Below are positions 63,991 through 64,000 of a stretch of 64,000 nucleotides of DNA, piece after piece. The DNA comes from Atrina japonica. Lineage: Eukaryota; Mollusca; Bivalvia; Pterioida; Pinnidae. Numbering within the stretch: the stretch's first letter is position 1; every line of letters begins with the position of its first letter. Position numbers and translations under genes: made by a program. The DNA lies in assembly GCA_030159075.1 (NCBI GenBank), contig BROG01000377.1, positions 552,001-616,000 of the forward strand. The letters are read 5' to 3'. The notes below the pieces were generated by a model. The model was not told the origin of the DNA. It saw only the letters and a program-made list of their open reading frames with translations, and ran no database searches.

Positions 63991-64000
63991 CGACCCCAGG

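Overview
This is eukaryotic nuclear DNA, almost certainly from a bivalve mollusc. The support is AT-rich sequence with very long (TA)n arrays, intron-rich genes with GT/AG junctions, tRNA-derived SINEs and the '3' tail' repeat (cggcgggtgtgaccggtcgacagggg...) typical of bivalve genomes, many fold-back MITEs, and lectin and NXPE gene families that are expanded in bivalves. The species cannot be fixed from the sequence; a scallop-, mussel- or oyster-like animal fits. No prokaryotic operon, CRISPR array or free-standing tRNA/rRNA gene was seen.

Genes: five spliced protein-coding genes can be assembled, all on the minus strand and all with reading phases that close exactly. (1) and (2) are two secreted single-domain C-type lectins of 150 aa each (223-5852 and 12925-19793), with five exons in the same phases. 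(3) is a GH30 glucosylceramidase-like glycosidase of about 472 aa (24091-28226). (4) and (5) are two NXPE-family type II membrane proteins of 576 and 552 aa (39318-44477 and 51310-58262), each with an N-terminal anchor, a neurexophilin-like exon and a PC-esterase exon with a GDS motif. The lectin pair and the NXPE pair are tandem duplicates. The NXPE pair shows a patch of much higher identity, which suggests gene conversion.

Everything else is repeats. There is a young non-autonomous LTR retrotransposon (34022-38324) with a perfect tRNA-Lys primer site. There are degenerate Penelope-like reverse transcriptases (13.26-14.85 kb and 20.5-21.2 kb) plus many isolated copies of their 3' tail, and LINE fragments at 56.9-57.5 and 59.2-61.0 kb. 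There are two SINE families, several palindromic MITE families, and a 1.95-kb minisatellite of 18-bp units (21.64-23.59 kb) that seems to grow out of a SINE tail. Two elements (12.44-12.66 kb and 47.2-47.65 kb) carry hammerhead-ribozyme-like cores in a tandem-dimer context, like the retrozymes described from animals.

Most apparent long ORFs outside the five genes come from simple repeats or from the 18-bp minisatellite, whose period is a multiple of three and which is therefore open in several frames. They are not proposed as proteins.
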